From assembly GCA_011523765.1 (NCBI GenBank), contig WTGA01000072.1:1409-33673 (forward strand): 32,265 nt of DNA, given 5' to 3'. Shown piece after piece: positions 1 through 7,420 of the stretch. Below the pieces are notes generated by a model. That model made no database searches. It was not told the DNA's origin and was given only the letters and a program-made list of their open reading frames with translations. The stretch's first letter is position 1. Every line of letters starts with the position of its first letter. This DNA comes from Gammaproteobacteria bacterium (lineage in GTDB: Bacteria; Pseudomonadota; Gammaproteobacteria; Arenicellales; Poriferihabitantaceae). A program made the translations under genes and the position numbers.

Positions 1-78
1 GGTTGCCGCCTATTCCACACGAAGGTTGCCGCCTATTCCACACGAAGGTTGCCGCCTATTCCACACGAAGGTTGCCGC
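1..78. repeat. 23-bp tandem repeat, at least 3.4 copies
   Basis: Three perfect head-to-tail copies of a 23-bp unit lie at 1-23, 24-46 and 47-69, followed by the first nine bases of a fourth at 70-78, after which the match breaks. The unit starts GGTTGCCGCC and ends CCACACGAA. Copies touch with no spacer, so this is not a CRISPR array. A 23-bp period is not a multiple of three, so it does not encode a regular peptide repeat. The array runs off the left edge, so its true copy number is unknown. The role is unknown. Confidence 0.9.
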
Positions 79-396
79 TCATCGGAGCGAAGCGACGCGG
101 GTCTTGTGTCGAGGTTTATGCTTGGATGTGCGTGGTGTTTGTCAAGGTTGAATTTTGTTTTTGTCGGGAGTAAATGGCCCGTTTCGCATTCTTTTCCCCG
201 GACCGGTACGATTGGCCGGTCTTGAGGGGAGCTTGTGAAGGGTGGGGACGAGCCTGGCTGTTTTAAAAAAACCCGTGGCAGCCGCCCGTCAGGGCGGAAT
301 CTCCGGGAGGGGTCATCGAAAGCGGGGAGACCCCGCCTCGGCACCCGGTGAACGGCGAAGACCCGGCCACAGGTGCAGCGGGGAGAAACGGCCTGT
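79..396. other. Gene-free stretch between the repeat and metG
   Basis: No open frame here resembles a protein; the short frames on both strands overlap one another and look like chance in GC-rich DNA. Two perfect short inverted repeats are visible: CCGCCC-GTCA-GGGCGG at 282-297 and GCGGGG-AGA-CCCCGC at 322-336. Both lie just beyond the metG stop codon. The part next to the repeat (about 105-180) is visibly more T-rich than the genes. I see no tRNA or known RNA fold. Confidence 0.5.
265..297 (-). terminator. Possible metG terminator
   Basis: Read on the minus strand, a 6-bp GC stem with a 4-base loop (297-282) is followed about 10 bases later by seven T residues (271-265). The distance between stem and T-run is longer than in a classical intrinsic terminator, so this is a weak candidate. 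The second hairpin at 322-336 has no T-run. Confidence 0.3.
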
Positions 397-2415
397 TTAC
401 CGGATTCTCATGCCGGGTTGTGCACCGCTGTCGGGGTCCAGCAGGTAGAGATCGTTGCCACCGGGTCCTGCGCACAGCACCATGCCTTCGGATACGCCGA
501 ATTTCATTTTTCGGGGTGCCAGGTTGGCCACCACCACGGTCAGTCTTCCCTTGAGCTCCCCGGGTTCGTAGGCTGATTTGATCCCGGCAAGAATATTGCG
601 GGTCTCCCCGCCCAGGTCCAGTGTGAGCTGCAGCAGCTTGTCTGCGCCCTCCACCTGGCTGGCATCCCGGATCCTGGCCACCCGCAGGTCCACCCTGAAG
701 AATTCATCAATGCTGATTTCATCGGCGATGGGATCATCCGCCAGCGGCCCGGTGGCCCGGCCTTTCACGTTTGCCGCCTTCGTTTCTTCCACCATGGCTT
801 CAAGCTGCCTGTTTTCGATTCGGGTCAGCAGGGGAGTGAACCGGTTGATTTCGTGGTCCAGCAGGGGCGAACGGCTGTCCTGCCAGGTCAGTGGAGGAAT
901 GTTCAGGAATGCCTCGGTGTTTTCAGCGGTTCGCGGGAGAACGGGTTTCAGGTAAGTGATCAGCACCCGGAACAGGTTCAGGCCCTGGGTACACACCTCC
1001 TGCGCCTGGCTCCGGGTCCCGGCATCCCTGACCAGTATCCAGGGCTTTTTCGCATCGATGTACTGGTTCGCCCGGTCCGCCAGGGCCATGACCTCGCGGA
1101 CGGCCCGGTTGTACCGGCGGGATTCAAAGGCGTCCGCGATGCGGTCACCCGCGGCAACAAATTCGTCGAACATGGCCGGGTCCGGCAGGCCGGCACTCAA
1201 TTTTCCGTCAAACAGTTTGTTCACAAAACCGGCGCATCGACTGGCGATATTGACCAGCTTGCCCACCAGGTCGGAATTCACACGGGTCTGGAAATCGTCA
1301 AGGTTCAGGTCCAGGTCGTCAATGCTGTTGTCCAGTTTCACGGCGAAATAGTAGCGCAGGTACTCCGGGTTCAGGTGATTCAGGTAGGTATTGGCCATGA
1401 TGAACGTGCCCCGGGACTTGGACATCTTCTGTCCGTTGACCGTCAGGAAACCGTGGACCCACACCCCGTCCGGGGTCCGGAAATCGGCCCCCTTCAATTG
1501 GGCGGGCCAGAACAGGGTGTGGAACCGGGCAACATCCTTGCCGATGAAATGGTAAAGCTCGCAATCGCTTCCCGGATTGAAGTATTCGTCGAAATCCAGA
1601 CCTTTCCGGTCACACAGGTTCCTGAAACTCGCCAGGTAACCAATGGGCGCATCCATCCAGACGTAAAAATACTTGTCCGTTTCTCCGGGAATTTCGAATC
1701 CCCAGTAGGGTGCATTCCGTGAAATGTCCCACTCGAACATCTCCTCTTCGAACAGTTCCTTTTGCTTGTTGGCAACCTCTTTCTGGGTGTGCTTCCCCAG
1801 CCATTTCGTGAGGAATTCCTCGAAGTCCCCCAGTCTGAAAAACAGCTGTTCGGTTTCCCGTTCCTCCGGGGTTGCCCCGGAAATGGCCGACCTGGGATTG
1901 ATCAGGTCAGACGGGGAGTAGGTGCTTCCGCACGCTTCGCAATTGTCACCGTACTGGTCTTCGGCCCCGCATTTCGGGCAGGTGCCCCGGACAAACCGGT
2001 CGGGCAGGAAAATCTGTTTTTCCGGGTCGAACAGGTGTTTGATGGTGCGACGGGTGATATGGCCCCGGTCATTGAGTCGCTGGTAAATCAGCTCGACAAA
2101 ATGCCGGTTCTCCGCAGAGTGCGTGGTGTGGTAATTGTCGAAAGCAACCAGGAAACCATCGAAATCCCGGCGGTGCTCGACCCCCACCCGGTCAATCAGC
2201 TCCTGGGGAGAGACCCCCTCCTCCTCGGCCTTGAGCATGATGGGTGTTCCGTGGGCATCGTCGGCACAGACATAGTAGCACTCATGGCCGCGATGACGCT
2301 GGAACCGGGTCCAGATATCGGCCTGGATGTATTCGAGCAGGTGGCCGAGGTGGATCTGTCCATTGGCATAGGGCAGGGCACCGGTGACCAGTAATTTACG
2401 GTTTGATTCGGTCAT
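397..2415 (-). CDS. metG: Methionine--tRNA ligase
   Basis: Charges tRNA-Met with methionine using ATP, in the cytoplasm. At 672 residues it matches the long E. coli-type enzyme. Visible parts: class I HIGH-type signature HLGH at residues 22-25; a zinc knuckle with cysteines 146, 149, 159 and 162; KMSKS at 330-334; the anticodon-binding helical domain after it; and a C-terminal EMAP-II/Trbp111-like tRNA-binding domain from about 565 to the end, which supports dimerisation in this family. The ATG start sits at the family's usual N-terminus ([15 protein letters not shown]); no clear Shine-Dalgarno precedes it. It is divergent from mrp, a common gammaproteobacterial arrangement. Confidence 0.98.
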   Translation of the reverse strand: MTESNRKLLVTGALPYANGQIHLGHLLEYIQADIWTRFQRHRGHECYYVCADDAHGTPIMLKAEEEGVSPQELIDRVGVEHRRDFDGFLVAFDNYHTTHSAENRHFVELIYQRLNDRGHITRRTIKHLFDPEKQIFLPDRFVRGTCPKCGAEDQYGDNCEACGSTYSPSDLINPRSAISGATPEERETEQLFFRLGDFEEFLTKWLGKHTQKEVANKQKELFEEEMFEWDISRNAPYWGFEIPGETDKYFYVWMDAPIGYLASFRNLCDRKGLDFDEYFNPGSDCELYHFIGKDVARFHTLFWPAQLKGADFRTPDGVWVHGFLTVNGQKMSKSRGTFIMANTYLNHLNPEYLRYYFAVKLDNSIDDLDLNLDDFQTRVNSDLVGKLVNIASRCAGFVNKLFDGKLSAGLPDPAMFDEFVAAGDRIADAFESRRYNRAVREVMALADRANQYIDAKKPWILVRDAGTRSQAQEVCTQGLNLFRVLITYLKPVLPRTAENTEAFLNIPPLTWQDSRSPLLDHEINRFTPLLTRIENRQLEAMVEETKAANVKGRATGPLADDPIADEISIDEFFRVDLRVARIRDASQVEGADKLLQLTLDLGGETRNILAGIKSAYEPGELKGRLTVVVANLAPRKMKFGVSEGMVLCAGPGGNDLYLLDPDSGAQPGMRIR

Positions 2416-2431
2416 GGGGAGGGTAAATTTG

Positions 2432-2462
2432 TTTAGAGCCCGTGGACTTGTTAAGCTACAAT
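2432..2462 (+). promoter_or_regulatory. Possible mrp-dcd promoter
   Basis: TACAAT at 2457-2462 followed by AGCGCCC resembles a sigma-70 -10 box with a GC-rich discriminator. The best upstream hexamer is TTTAGA at 2432-2437, a weak -35 with a 19-base spacer. It would give a leader of about 120 bases before mrp and would overlap the metG leader on the other strand. Confidence 0.35.
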
Positions 2463-2471
2463 AGCGCCCTG

Positions 2472-2502
2472 ATTATATTCAAACCCGGCCACAAACGGTC
2501 AA
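2472..2502 (-). promoter_or_regulatory. Likely metG promoter
   Basis: On the minus strand, TTGACC (2502-2497) is followed after 19 bases by a perfect TATAAT (2477-2472), then a GC-rich discriminator. The spacer is longer than the ideal 17. Transcription would begin near 2465, about 50 bases before the metG ATG. Confidence 0.5.
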
Positions 2503-2511
2503 AAATTGACC
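2497..2511. promoter_or_regulatory. Inverted repeat in metG-mrp intergenic region
   Basis: GGTCAA-AAA-TTGACC is a perfect 6-bp inverted repeat with a 3-base centre. Its left arm is the -35 box proposed for metG. It may be an operator half-site pair or simply two back-to-back TTGACC boxes. No bound regulator can be named. Confidence 0.35.
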
Positions 2512-2591
2512 CCGTACCGAACCGGTTCAGGATCACGGCCGGCAAGCCCGAGCCGTCCGGGAGCCAACACTGAAACATTGAACGCATTGAC

Positions 2592-3656
2592 ATGAATAAG
2601 GAAGCAGTTGAAACATTATTGGCCGGTGTGACTGACCCCCATACCCGGACCGACCTGGTTACCGGGAAATCGGTCCGGAAAATTGAAGTGGACGGCGATG
2701 CGGTGAGCATCGACATTGAACTCGGCTATCCCGCGAAGAGCTGGGAACCCGAGCTGGTCCGGATTGTACAGGATGTGATTCCCGGCGCCCGGGTGCAGGT
2801 GGCTTCCAATACCGCCTCCCATGAAGTGCAGGAAGGAGTCAAGCCTCTCAGGGGAGTCAAGAATATCATTGCCGTCGCCTCGGGAAAGGGAGGGGTCGGC
2901 AAGTCGACATTGTCGGTCAACCTGGCCCTGGCGCTGTCTGCGGAAGGGGCATCGGTCGGGATCCTGGATGCGGACATCTACGGACCCAGCCAGCCGCGCA
3001 TGCTCGGTGTCAGCGGGCAGCCGCAGTCCCGGGACGGCAAAAGCCTGGAGCCCATGAACAGCTACCACATCCAGGCGATGTCCATCGGTTTCCTGGTGGA
3101 TGAGGAGTCTCCCATGATCTGGCGGGGACCCATGGTCACGCAGGCGCTGGAGCAGCTGCTGAACGATACCCGGTGGAAAGACCTCGATTACCTGATTGTG
3201 GACATGCCTCCCGGCACCGGCGATACCCAGCTCACCCTGGCGCAGAAAGTGCCGGTTTCCGGTGCGGTGATTGTGACGACTCCGCAGGACATCGCCTTGC
3301 TCGATGCCCGCAAGGCCTACAAGATGTTTGAAAAAGTGGATATCCCGATTTTGGGAGTGATTGAAAACATGAGCACCCACATTTGCTCGAATTGCGGTCA
3401 TGAGGAGCATATCTTCGGTTCGGGGGGCGGGACCCGCATGGCGGAACAGTACGGGACGGATTTCCTGGGAGAGGTGCCGTTGGACCGGTCGATACGGGAA
3501 CAGGTCGACAGTGGACGCCCTTCGGTGGTTGCCGACCCCGATGGCCGGATCTCCGGGAACTACAAACGGATTGCGCGCAATGCCAGTGCCAAATTGTCCA
3601 TGCGCAAAAAGGATTTCAGCTCCCGGTTTCCCAATATTGTCATCCAGCAGAATTGA
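2592..3656 (+). CDS. mrp: Mrp/ApbC-family iron-sulfur cluster carrier ATPase
   Basis: Cytosolic P-loop ATPase of the Mrp/NBP35 family, which binds and passes on Fe-S clusters. The 354 residues hold an N-terminal MIP18/DUF59-like domain (about 1-80), then the deviant Walker A motif GKGGVGKST at 98-106, a Walker B-like LIVDMPPG at 201-208, and the cluster-binding CxxC pair C265/C268 (HICSNCGH). The ATG start gives the usual short lead into the first domain; no strong ribosome site is seen. Its stop codon overlaps the dcd start by one base (TGATG), implying translational coupling. An Fe-S supplier fits a genome with the nine or so clusters of complex I encoded nearby, although that link is inference. 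Confidence 0.96.
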   Translation: MNKEAVETLLAGVTDPHTRTDLVTGKSVRKIEVDGDAVSIDIELGYPAKSWEPELVRIVQDVIPGARVQVASNTASHEVQEGVKPLRGVKNIIAVASGKGGVGKSTLSVNLALALSAEGASVGILDADIYGPSQPRMLGVSGQPQSRDGKSLEPMNSYHIQAMSIGFLVDEESPMIWRGPMVTQALEQLLNDTRWKDLDYLIVDMPPGTGDTQLTLAQKVPVSGAVIVTTPQDIALLDARKAYKMFEKVDIPILGVIENMSTHICSNCGHEEHIFGSGGGTRMAEQYGTDFLGEVPLDRSIREQVDSGRPSVVADPDGRISGNYKRIARNASAKLSMRKKDFSSRFPNIVIQQN

Positions 3657-4222
3657 TGGCGATCAAATCCGACAGATGGATTCGTCGCATGGCCGAATCC
3701 TGCGGCATGATTGAGCCTTTTGAGTCCAACCAGATTTCCCGGTCTGAACGCGGCCGGGTGATTTCCTACGGCACCTCCAGTTACGGCTACGATATCCGCT
3801 GCTCCAGCGAGTTCAAGATTTTCACCAATATCAATTCCGCGATCGTGGATCCCAAGCGGTTTGACGAAAACAGTTTCGTCGACTTCACCGGGGAGGTCTG
3901 TATCATCCCGCCCAATTCGTTCGCCCTGGCCAGCACGGTGGAATATTTCCGCATTCCCAGGGATGTCCTGACCATGTGCCTGGGCAAGAGCACCTACGCG
4001 CGGTGCGGGATTATTGTCAATGTGACGCCACTTGAGCCGGAGTGGGAAGGGTTTGTGACCCTTGAGTTCTCCAACACCACGCCTTTGCCGGCAAAAATCT
4101 ACGCGAATGAAGGGGTCGCCCAGGTGCTTTTCTTCCAGTCCGATGAAGAGTGCGAGGTTTCCTACCGGGACCGGGGAGGGAAATACCAGGGGCAGACAGG
4201 GGTGACCCTGCCCAAAGCCTGA
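3656..4222 (+). CDS. dcd: dCTP deaminase
   Basis: Deaminates dCTP to dUTP, the main route to dTMP in many gammaproteobacteria. The protein has 188 residues, close to the E. coli enzyme. The N-terminus ([12 protein letters not shown]) and the core [10 protein letters not shown] (residues 110-119) followed by [11 protein letters not shown] are typical. Ser112, Arg116 and the glutamate at 137 correspond to the catalytic Ser, Arg and Glu of the family. I chose the ATG at 3656 over the TTG one codon upstream because MAIKSDRW matches the family start and the ATG overlaps the mrp stop. It follows mrp as a second cistron. Confidence 0.97.
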   Translation: MAIKSDRWIRRMAESCGMIEPFESNQISRSERGRVISYGTSSYGYDIRCSSEFKIFTNINSAIVDPKRFDENSFVDFTGEVCIIPPNSFALASTVEYFRIPRDVLTMCLGKSTYARCGIIVNVTPLEPEWEGFVTLEFSNTTPLPAKIYANEGVAQVLFFQSDEECEVSYRDRGGKYQGQTGVTLPKA

Positions 4223-4315
4223 ATCATTCCGGTGAACCGCTGGACGGAACCATGCCGCGCCTGTTCCCGCCCGGGACCCCTCCTGCCGGTCCGGTGAGTC
4301 CGCCGGGAACCGTCC

Positions 4316-4621
4316 ATGTATTCCGCCCGCAACATCCCTGAATTGCTGGAACTGGTGGATGAGGCGATTTTCGAACTCGAGGAAATGGCGTTTTGCATGG
4401 ACGAGGAGATGGAGGATGAGCTGGCGGATCTGGTCCCGCATTGCCGGCAAATGGCCGATTACCTGAAGTCATTGCGGCAGGATATCGGCAATGGAACGCA
4501 TCGGTTTGCCGAAAAGGAACTGGAATACGTGCCCCTGGTCCGCCGGCTCCGGCAGGTGCTGCCCTTTCATGCCCTGCTGGAGGATATCAACCGCATTCAG
4601 CTGTACGGTCGCTTGCGCTAG
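4316..4621 (+). CDS. Small acidic protein of unknown function
   Basis: I do not recognise this 101-residue protein. It is rich in Glu and Asp in its first half (LVDEAIFELEEM, MDEEMEDELADL), looks largely helical, and has two cysteines (about residues 27 and 43). There is no signal peptide or membrane segment. The second half is more basic and ends in an arginine-rich tail (YGRLR). It lies 93 bases after dcd on the same strand and may be read from the mrp-dcd transcript. Support comes from a codon pattern like its neighbours and from the lack of a better frame here; the minus-strand frames are less protein-like. Confidence 0.6.
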   Translation: MYSARNIPELLELVDEAIFELEEMAFCMDEEMEDELADLVPHCRQMADYLKSLRQDIGNGTHRFAEKELEYVPLVRRLRQVLPFHALLEDINRIQLYGRLR

Positions 4622-4654
4622 TGTGCGGCCCGGGTGCCGGGACCGGCTGCATCC

Positions 4655-5218
4655 CTAACCCAGGAGTTCCCGGGCAAATTCCAGGTAATAGCCGATCCCG
4701 GGCGTGCGGACGCCGGGGGTTTTTCCGCTGTCATCGTATTTGCGGAGGCGGATGATGGAATCCAGGTGGATGTTCTTCTCGAATTCAGCCACCTGGCCGG
4801 CATCCAGGGGTCCGCCCTGCAGAGCCAGGGTCCTGACCGAGGCGGAGGAGAGCGTGCCGAAGTAGTCGGGGTCAATGGCGCATAAATACCGTTTCGCATC
4901 GACGTGCCATCGAACGGGTTCCGTGACCTCCTCGGGAAAGAATTTTTCGAGGATCGCGGCTCCCAGGACTTCATGGTGGTTGTCCAGGCCAAGGTCCATG
5001 TGGTTTTCAGGGAATTCTCCGGCATAGTGCCCGATATCGTGGAACAGGGCGGCTGTGATCATCGCCCCCGATTCTCCGGCCCGTTCCGCATTCTGCGCCG
5101 TCTGCAGCATGTGTTCGGTCATGCTGACCGCTTCACCCAGGTAGGAATCCGTCCCCCTGCGGTTGAAAATATCCGCCAGGTATTCGAGGAGGTTCCCCCT
5201 GTCGACTTCAGGATGCAC
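4655..5218 (-). CDS. tmpB: HD-domain di-iron oxygenase, TmpB/PhnZ-like
   Basis: Predicted non-haem mixed-valent di-iron oxygenase that splits the C-P bond of a 1-hydroxyphosphonate, releasing phosphate. The 187 residues carry every position I would expect from PhnZ: Tyr26 and Glu29 (YLGE), metal ligands His36, His60-Asp61 (HDIGHY), His82, His105, and an Asp at 162/163 in RLRKYDD. In TmpB the product is glycine betaine; in PhnZ it is glycine. The start is GTG, and the first 11 bases overlap the end of the upstream oxygenase gene, so the two are translationally coupled. Pairing with a gamma-butyrobetaine-hydroxylase-like partner, rather than a PhnY (phytanoyl-CoA-type) partner, favours TmpB. 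No phosphonate transporter is nearby. Confidence 0.75.
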   Translation of the reverse strand: MHPEVDRGNLLEYLADIFNRRGTDSYLGEAVSMTEHMLQTAQNAERAGESGAMITAALFHDIGHYAGEFPENHMDLGLDNHHEVLGAAILEKFFPEEVTEPVRWHVDAKRYLCAIDPDYFGTLSSASVRTLALQGGPLDAGQVAEFEKNIHLDSIIRLRKYDDSGKTPGVRTPGIGYYLEFARELLG

Positions 5219-6374
5219 CCGGACCGGCCTCCTGTTTCAGGATGCGGATCTTGCTTCCCAGGGAATCCTTGTCGGCATAGGCCCCCTGCAGCCATCGGTT
5301 TCCCTCCCCGTGATAGGCCGTCCTGCCATGCAGCACCCGCGTGTTGTCGGTCACCAGAACATCGCCGGGCTCCAGTTTGAAAACCCCCTGCAGGTCGGCG
5401 GACTCCACCAGTTCGCCCAGCCTGCGGTAGGCGGTATAGTACGCCGCCATTTTTTCGAATGGAACCGCCGTCAAGGCGTCGCAGGAACGGTTGTTGAACC
5501 GGACACCGGCCAGCTGTCCATGGCCGGAGCATTCGATCATGGGGCGTGCAGATTGCAGATGGACTCCCTTCATTCCCCTGAATTCGAATTGTGCGGGATA
5601 GCGGGCAAGCAGCGCGAAACCCTCCGGGGATTCGTGCTGCAGGATTTCCGCTGCCCGGAACCCGTCGACCACCACGGACTCGCCCCCCTGGGCACGGTTC
5701 TCGATACAGCCCAGGAACTGCAGTCCGGGGACGGGGTCCCGATAGGGGTTGTCGGTATGGGGCTGCAATCCCCGCGGTGTGTAGGCCAGGTTGGCAGGAT
5801 TTGTTTCCGAACGGACCTCGAAATATTTCCCGTAGTTGGTTTCACGGACAAAACCAAACAGTGCGATGGCATCCAAAATGGCGGCATTTCTTTCGGGCAG
5901 CCCCTTCATCACCGAAACGCCGAAACGGTCAATGGTTTCCAGCCATTGCAGCAACCTGGCCGGGTCGGAACGGACGTCGTCGTACTCCAGCACGGGTATG
6001 CGATCGAAAATCCCGGAATCCCAGGTTGTCCTGTGGTCCGGAACCAGTCCCCGGGGGGGACTCCGGTCGTACCGGTGGTTCCACAGCCATTCCAGGTCAA
6101 TATGGGTGTGCCAATGGTCCGGGGCAAACACCAGGTCCAGCCGGCCGTTGCCATCCAGGGTGGCCGAACGAATGGAGGTTTGGGGCGGAAGATCCTGCAG
6201 CCTGACCAGTTTTTGCCGGTTTGACGGGTCTCTCGTCCGGTCATCCTGGCCATTGTCCCGCAGCCAAACGGCATGAAACCGGCTGGATGGCCGGCCGGGC
6301 CAGTGAATGTTCAACAGGTCCCCGTCGTGGGTAACCTGGAGTTGTGCACAGGGTTTGACTTGCACCTCCCGCAT
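5208..6374 (-). CDS. tmpA: Fe(II)/2-oxoglutarate dioxygenase, TmpA / gamma-butyrobetaine-hydroxylase-like
   Basis: Predicted to hydroxylate 2-(trimethylammonio)ethylphosphonate at C1, supplying the HD-domain partner encoded downstream. Over 388 residues it shows a gBBH-type N-terminal domain (about 1-105, WLRDN at 37-41), then the TauD-type fold with iron ligands His206 and Asp208 (QPHTDNPYRDP) and His349 (RVLHGRTAY), and Arg360 in the 2-oxoglutarate site. Aromatic residues in TNYGKYFEV and LAYT could form the trimethylammonium cage. The N-terminal zinc cysteines of true gBBH are absent (WLRDNGQDD). Such proteins are often misnamed carnitine-biosynthesis enzymes; the coupled HD oxygenase argues for phosphonate catabolism, but the substrate is inferred. 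Confidence 0.75.
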   Translation of the reverse strand: MREVQVKPCAQLQVTHDGDLLNIHWPGRPSSRFHAVWLRDNGQDDRTRDPSNRQKLVRLQDLPPQTSIRSATLDGNGRLDLVFAPDHWHTHIDLEWLWNHRYDRSPPRGLVPDHRTTWDSGIFDRIPVLEYDDVRSDPARLLQWLETIDRFGVSVMKGLPERNAAILDAIALFGFVRETNYGKYFEVRSETNPANLAYTPRGLQPHTDNPYRDPVPGLQFLGCIENRAQGGESVVVDGFRAAEILQHESPEGFALLARYPAQFEFRGMKGVHLQSARPMIECSGHGQLAGVRFNNRSCDALTAVPFEKMAAYYTAYRRLGELVESADLQGVFKLEPGDVLVTDNTRVLHGRTAYHGEGNRWLQGAYADKDSLGSKIRILKQEAGPGAS

Positions 6375-6404
6375 GGCGAATCTGTCGGAGCAGTGATCGG
6401 TTGA

Positions 6405-6433
6405 AATGTACCCCCAACGGCGGCAGCTGTAAA
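6405..6433 (-). promoter_or_regulatory. Likely promoter of the tmpA-tmpB pair
   Basis: On the minus strand TTTACA (6433-6428) lies exactly 17 bases before TACATT (6410-6405). This is a good sigma-70 match (5/6 and 4/6). Transcription would start near 6398, about 24 bases ahead of the ATG. No Shine-Dalgarno is obvious between them. Confidence 0.5.
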
Positions 6434-6559
6434 GTCGTATCGACCGCCGTCCTGACGGGACCGGGGACCCGGAATGCGAACCACCGGGGCCGCCTGTCCG
6501 GGATCATCCCCGGAGGCCGGGCCACCGGGTCAATCCGGCAGGCCCCGAGCCGGAAATAT

Positions 6560-6568
6560 TGATACACT
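6560..6568 (+). promoter_or_regulatory. Possible extended -10 promoter for the ferredoxin-like gene
   Basis: TGATACACT contains a TG-extended -10 box (TACACT, 4/6). No good -35 is visible. It would start a transcript about 36 bases before the ATG at 6610. The 235-base divergent region 6375-6609 otherwise shows only the tmpA-side promoter and GC-rich DNA. Confidence 0.3.
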
Positions 6569-6609
6569 AGGCACGGTACAGTAACCGATGACATGGCCGG
6601 ATACCGCGG

Positions 6610-7320
6610 ATGCCCACAACCACCCTGCTGGATGAGATAGTTGAATTCTCCGGGCGTTACGGCCTGGTGGTCCGGGGCGGGTTTCACCCCGGCCGTGATG
6701 ACGGTATTCCGGAAATTGCCGACGGCGTGCCCGCCGGGTCGCTGGTGTTGCTGGGCAATGCGGGCTCCTCGTTATGGGAGTGCTTTTCCGTCTCGCCCGA
6801 ATACTCGGATGGCCGGCCGGACCCGCTGGACCGCTGGAGTGAGGGGGTGGGCCTGGAACTGGCCAGACATTTTTCCGGCAGGGCTTTCTTCCCTTTCGGC
6901 GGACCGCCGCATCAGCCGTTCCTGGAATGGGCAAGAAAATCGGAATCACTGCAGTCCTCCAGGCTGGGAATGCTGATCCATCCCGAATACGGATTGTGGC
7001 ATGCCTACCGGTTTGCCCTGGCGCTGAGACCCCGCATACCGGAGTTTTCCGGGAAGCCCGCCGGGCCGGATATCTGCGCCAGCTGTGTCGAACAGCCCTG
7101 TCTGCAGGCCTGTCCCGTTGAGGCGTTTACGGGGACCCGGTACGATGTCGAATCCTGTTACGGGTATTTGAAATCGAACCGGGAATCGTCCTGCCGGCGG
7201 GAAACCTGCCTGGCCAGGGCGGCCTGCCCGGAAGGCGGGGCATTCCGGTACCAGGCGGAGCATGCAGGTTTCCATACCGGCAAGTACTTTGAGAGGCTGG
7301 TCCGAAGGTTCGAAAACTGA
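6610..7320 (+). CDS. Ferredoxin-like protein, QueG-related C-terminal region, orphan
   Basis: A 236-residue soluble protein with a C-terminal iron-sulfur region. Cysteines 156, 159, 164 and 168 form a ferredoxin-type set (C-x2-C-x4-C-x3-C-P), and a second group at 183, 195, 200 and 206 has unusual spacing. The stretch MLIHPEYGLWHAYR (121-134) before the cysteines recalls the segment ahead of the two [4Fe-4S] clusters of epoxyqueuosine reductase QueG, but the protein is shorter than QueG and I see no cobalamin-binding or HEAT-repeat part. Redox or electron-transfer role is likely; partner and substrate are unknown. It is transcribed alone, divergent from tmpA. Codon use matches its neighbours. 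Confidence 0.8.
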   Translation: MPTTTLLDEIVEFSGRYGLVVRGGFHPGRDDGIPEIADGVPAGSLVLLGNAGSSLWECFSVSPEYSDGRPDPLDRWSEGVGLELARHFSGRAFFPFGGPPHQPFLEWARKSESLQSSRLGMLIHPEYGLWHAYRFALALRPRIPEFSGKPAGPDICASCVEQPCLQACPVEAFTGTRYDVESCYGYLKSNRESSCRRETCLARAACPEGGAFRYQAEHAGFHTGKYFERLVRRFEN

Positions 7321-7383
7321 CCGGCCCCCGGCTTGCGTCCCCCTACCGGCCCGGGACGGGTATTTCACGGGAAGAAATTGAAT

Positions 7384-7409
7384 TAGAATCGCGCCTTTAA
7401 ACCGGAAGG
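7384..7409 (+). promoter_or_regulatory. Possible -10 box and ribosome site for the hydantoinase-like gene
   Basis: TAGAAT at 7384-7389 followed by CGCGCC looks like a -10 box with GC-rich discriminator; no clear -35 precedes it. GGAAGG at 7404-7409 is a good Shine-Dalgarno 11 bases before the ATG at 7421. If the -10 box is right the leader is only about 25 bases. Confidence 0.4.
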
Positions 7410-7420
7410 CCTGTTATCTC

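Noticed and set aside
1-78. CRISPR-like array
   Set aside because: The copies abut with no spacers, the unit is identical and there are no cas genes.
5208-6374. Carnitine biosynthesis gamma-butyrobetaine hydroxylase
   Set aside because: Overlap with a PhnZ/TmpB-type HD oxygenase gene and loss of the zinc cysteines point to phosphonate catabolism.
6610-7320. Full epoxyqueuosine reductase QueG
   Set aside because: Too short, with an unrelated N-terminal part and atypical second cysteine set.
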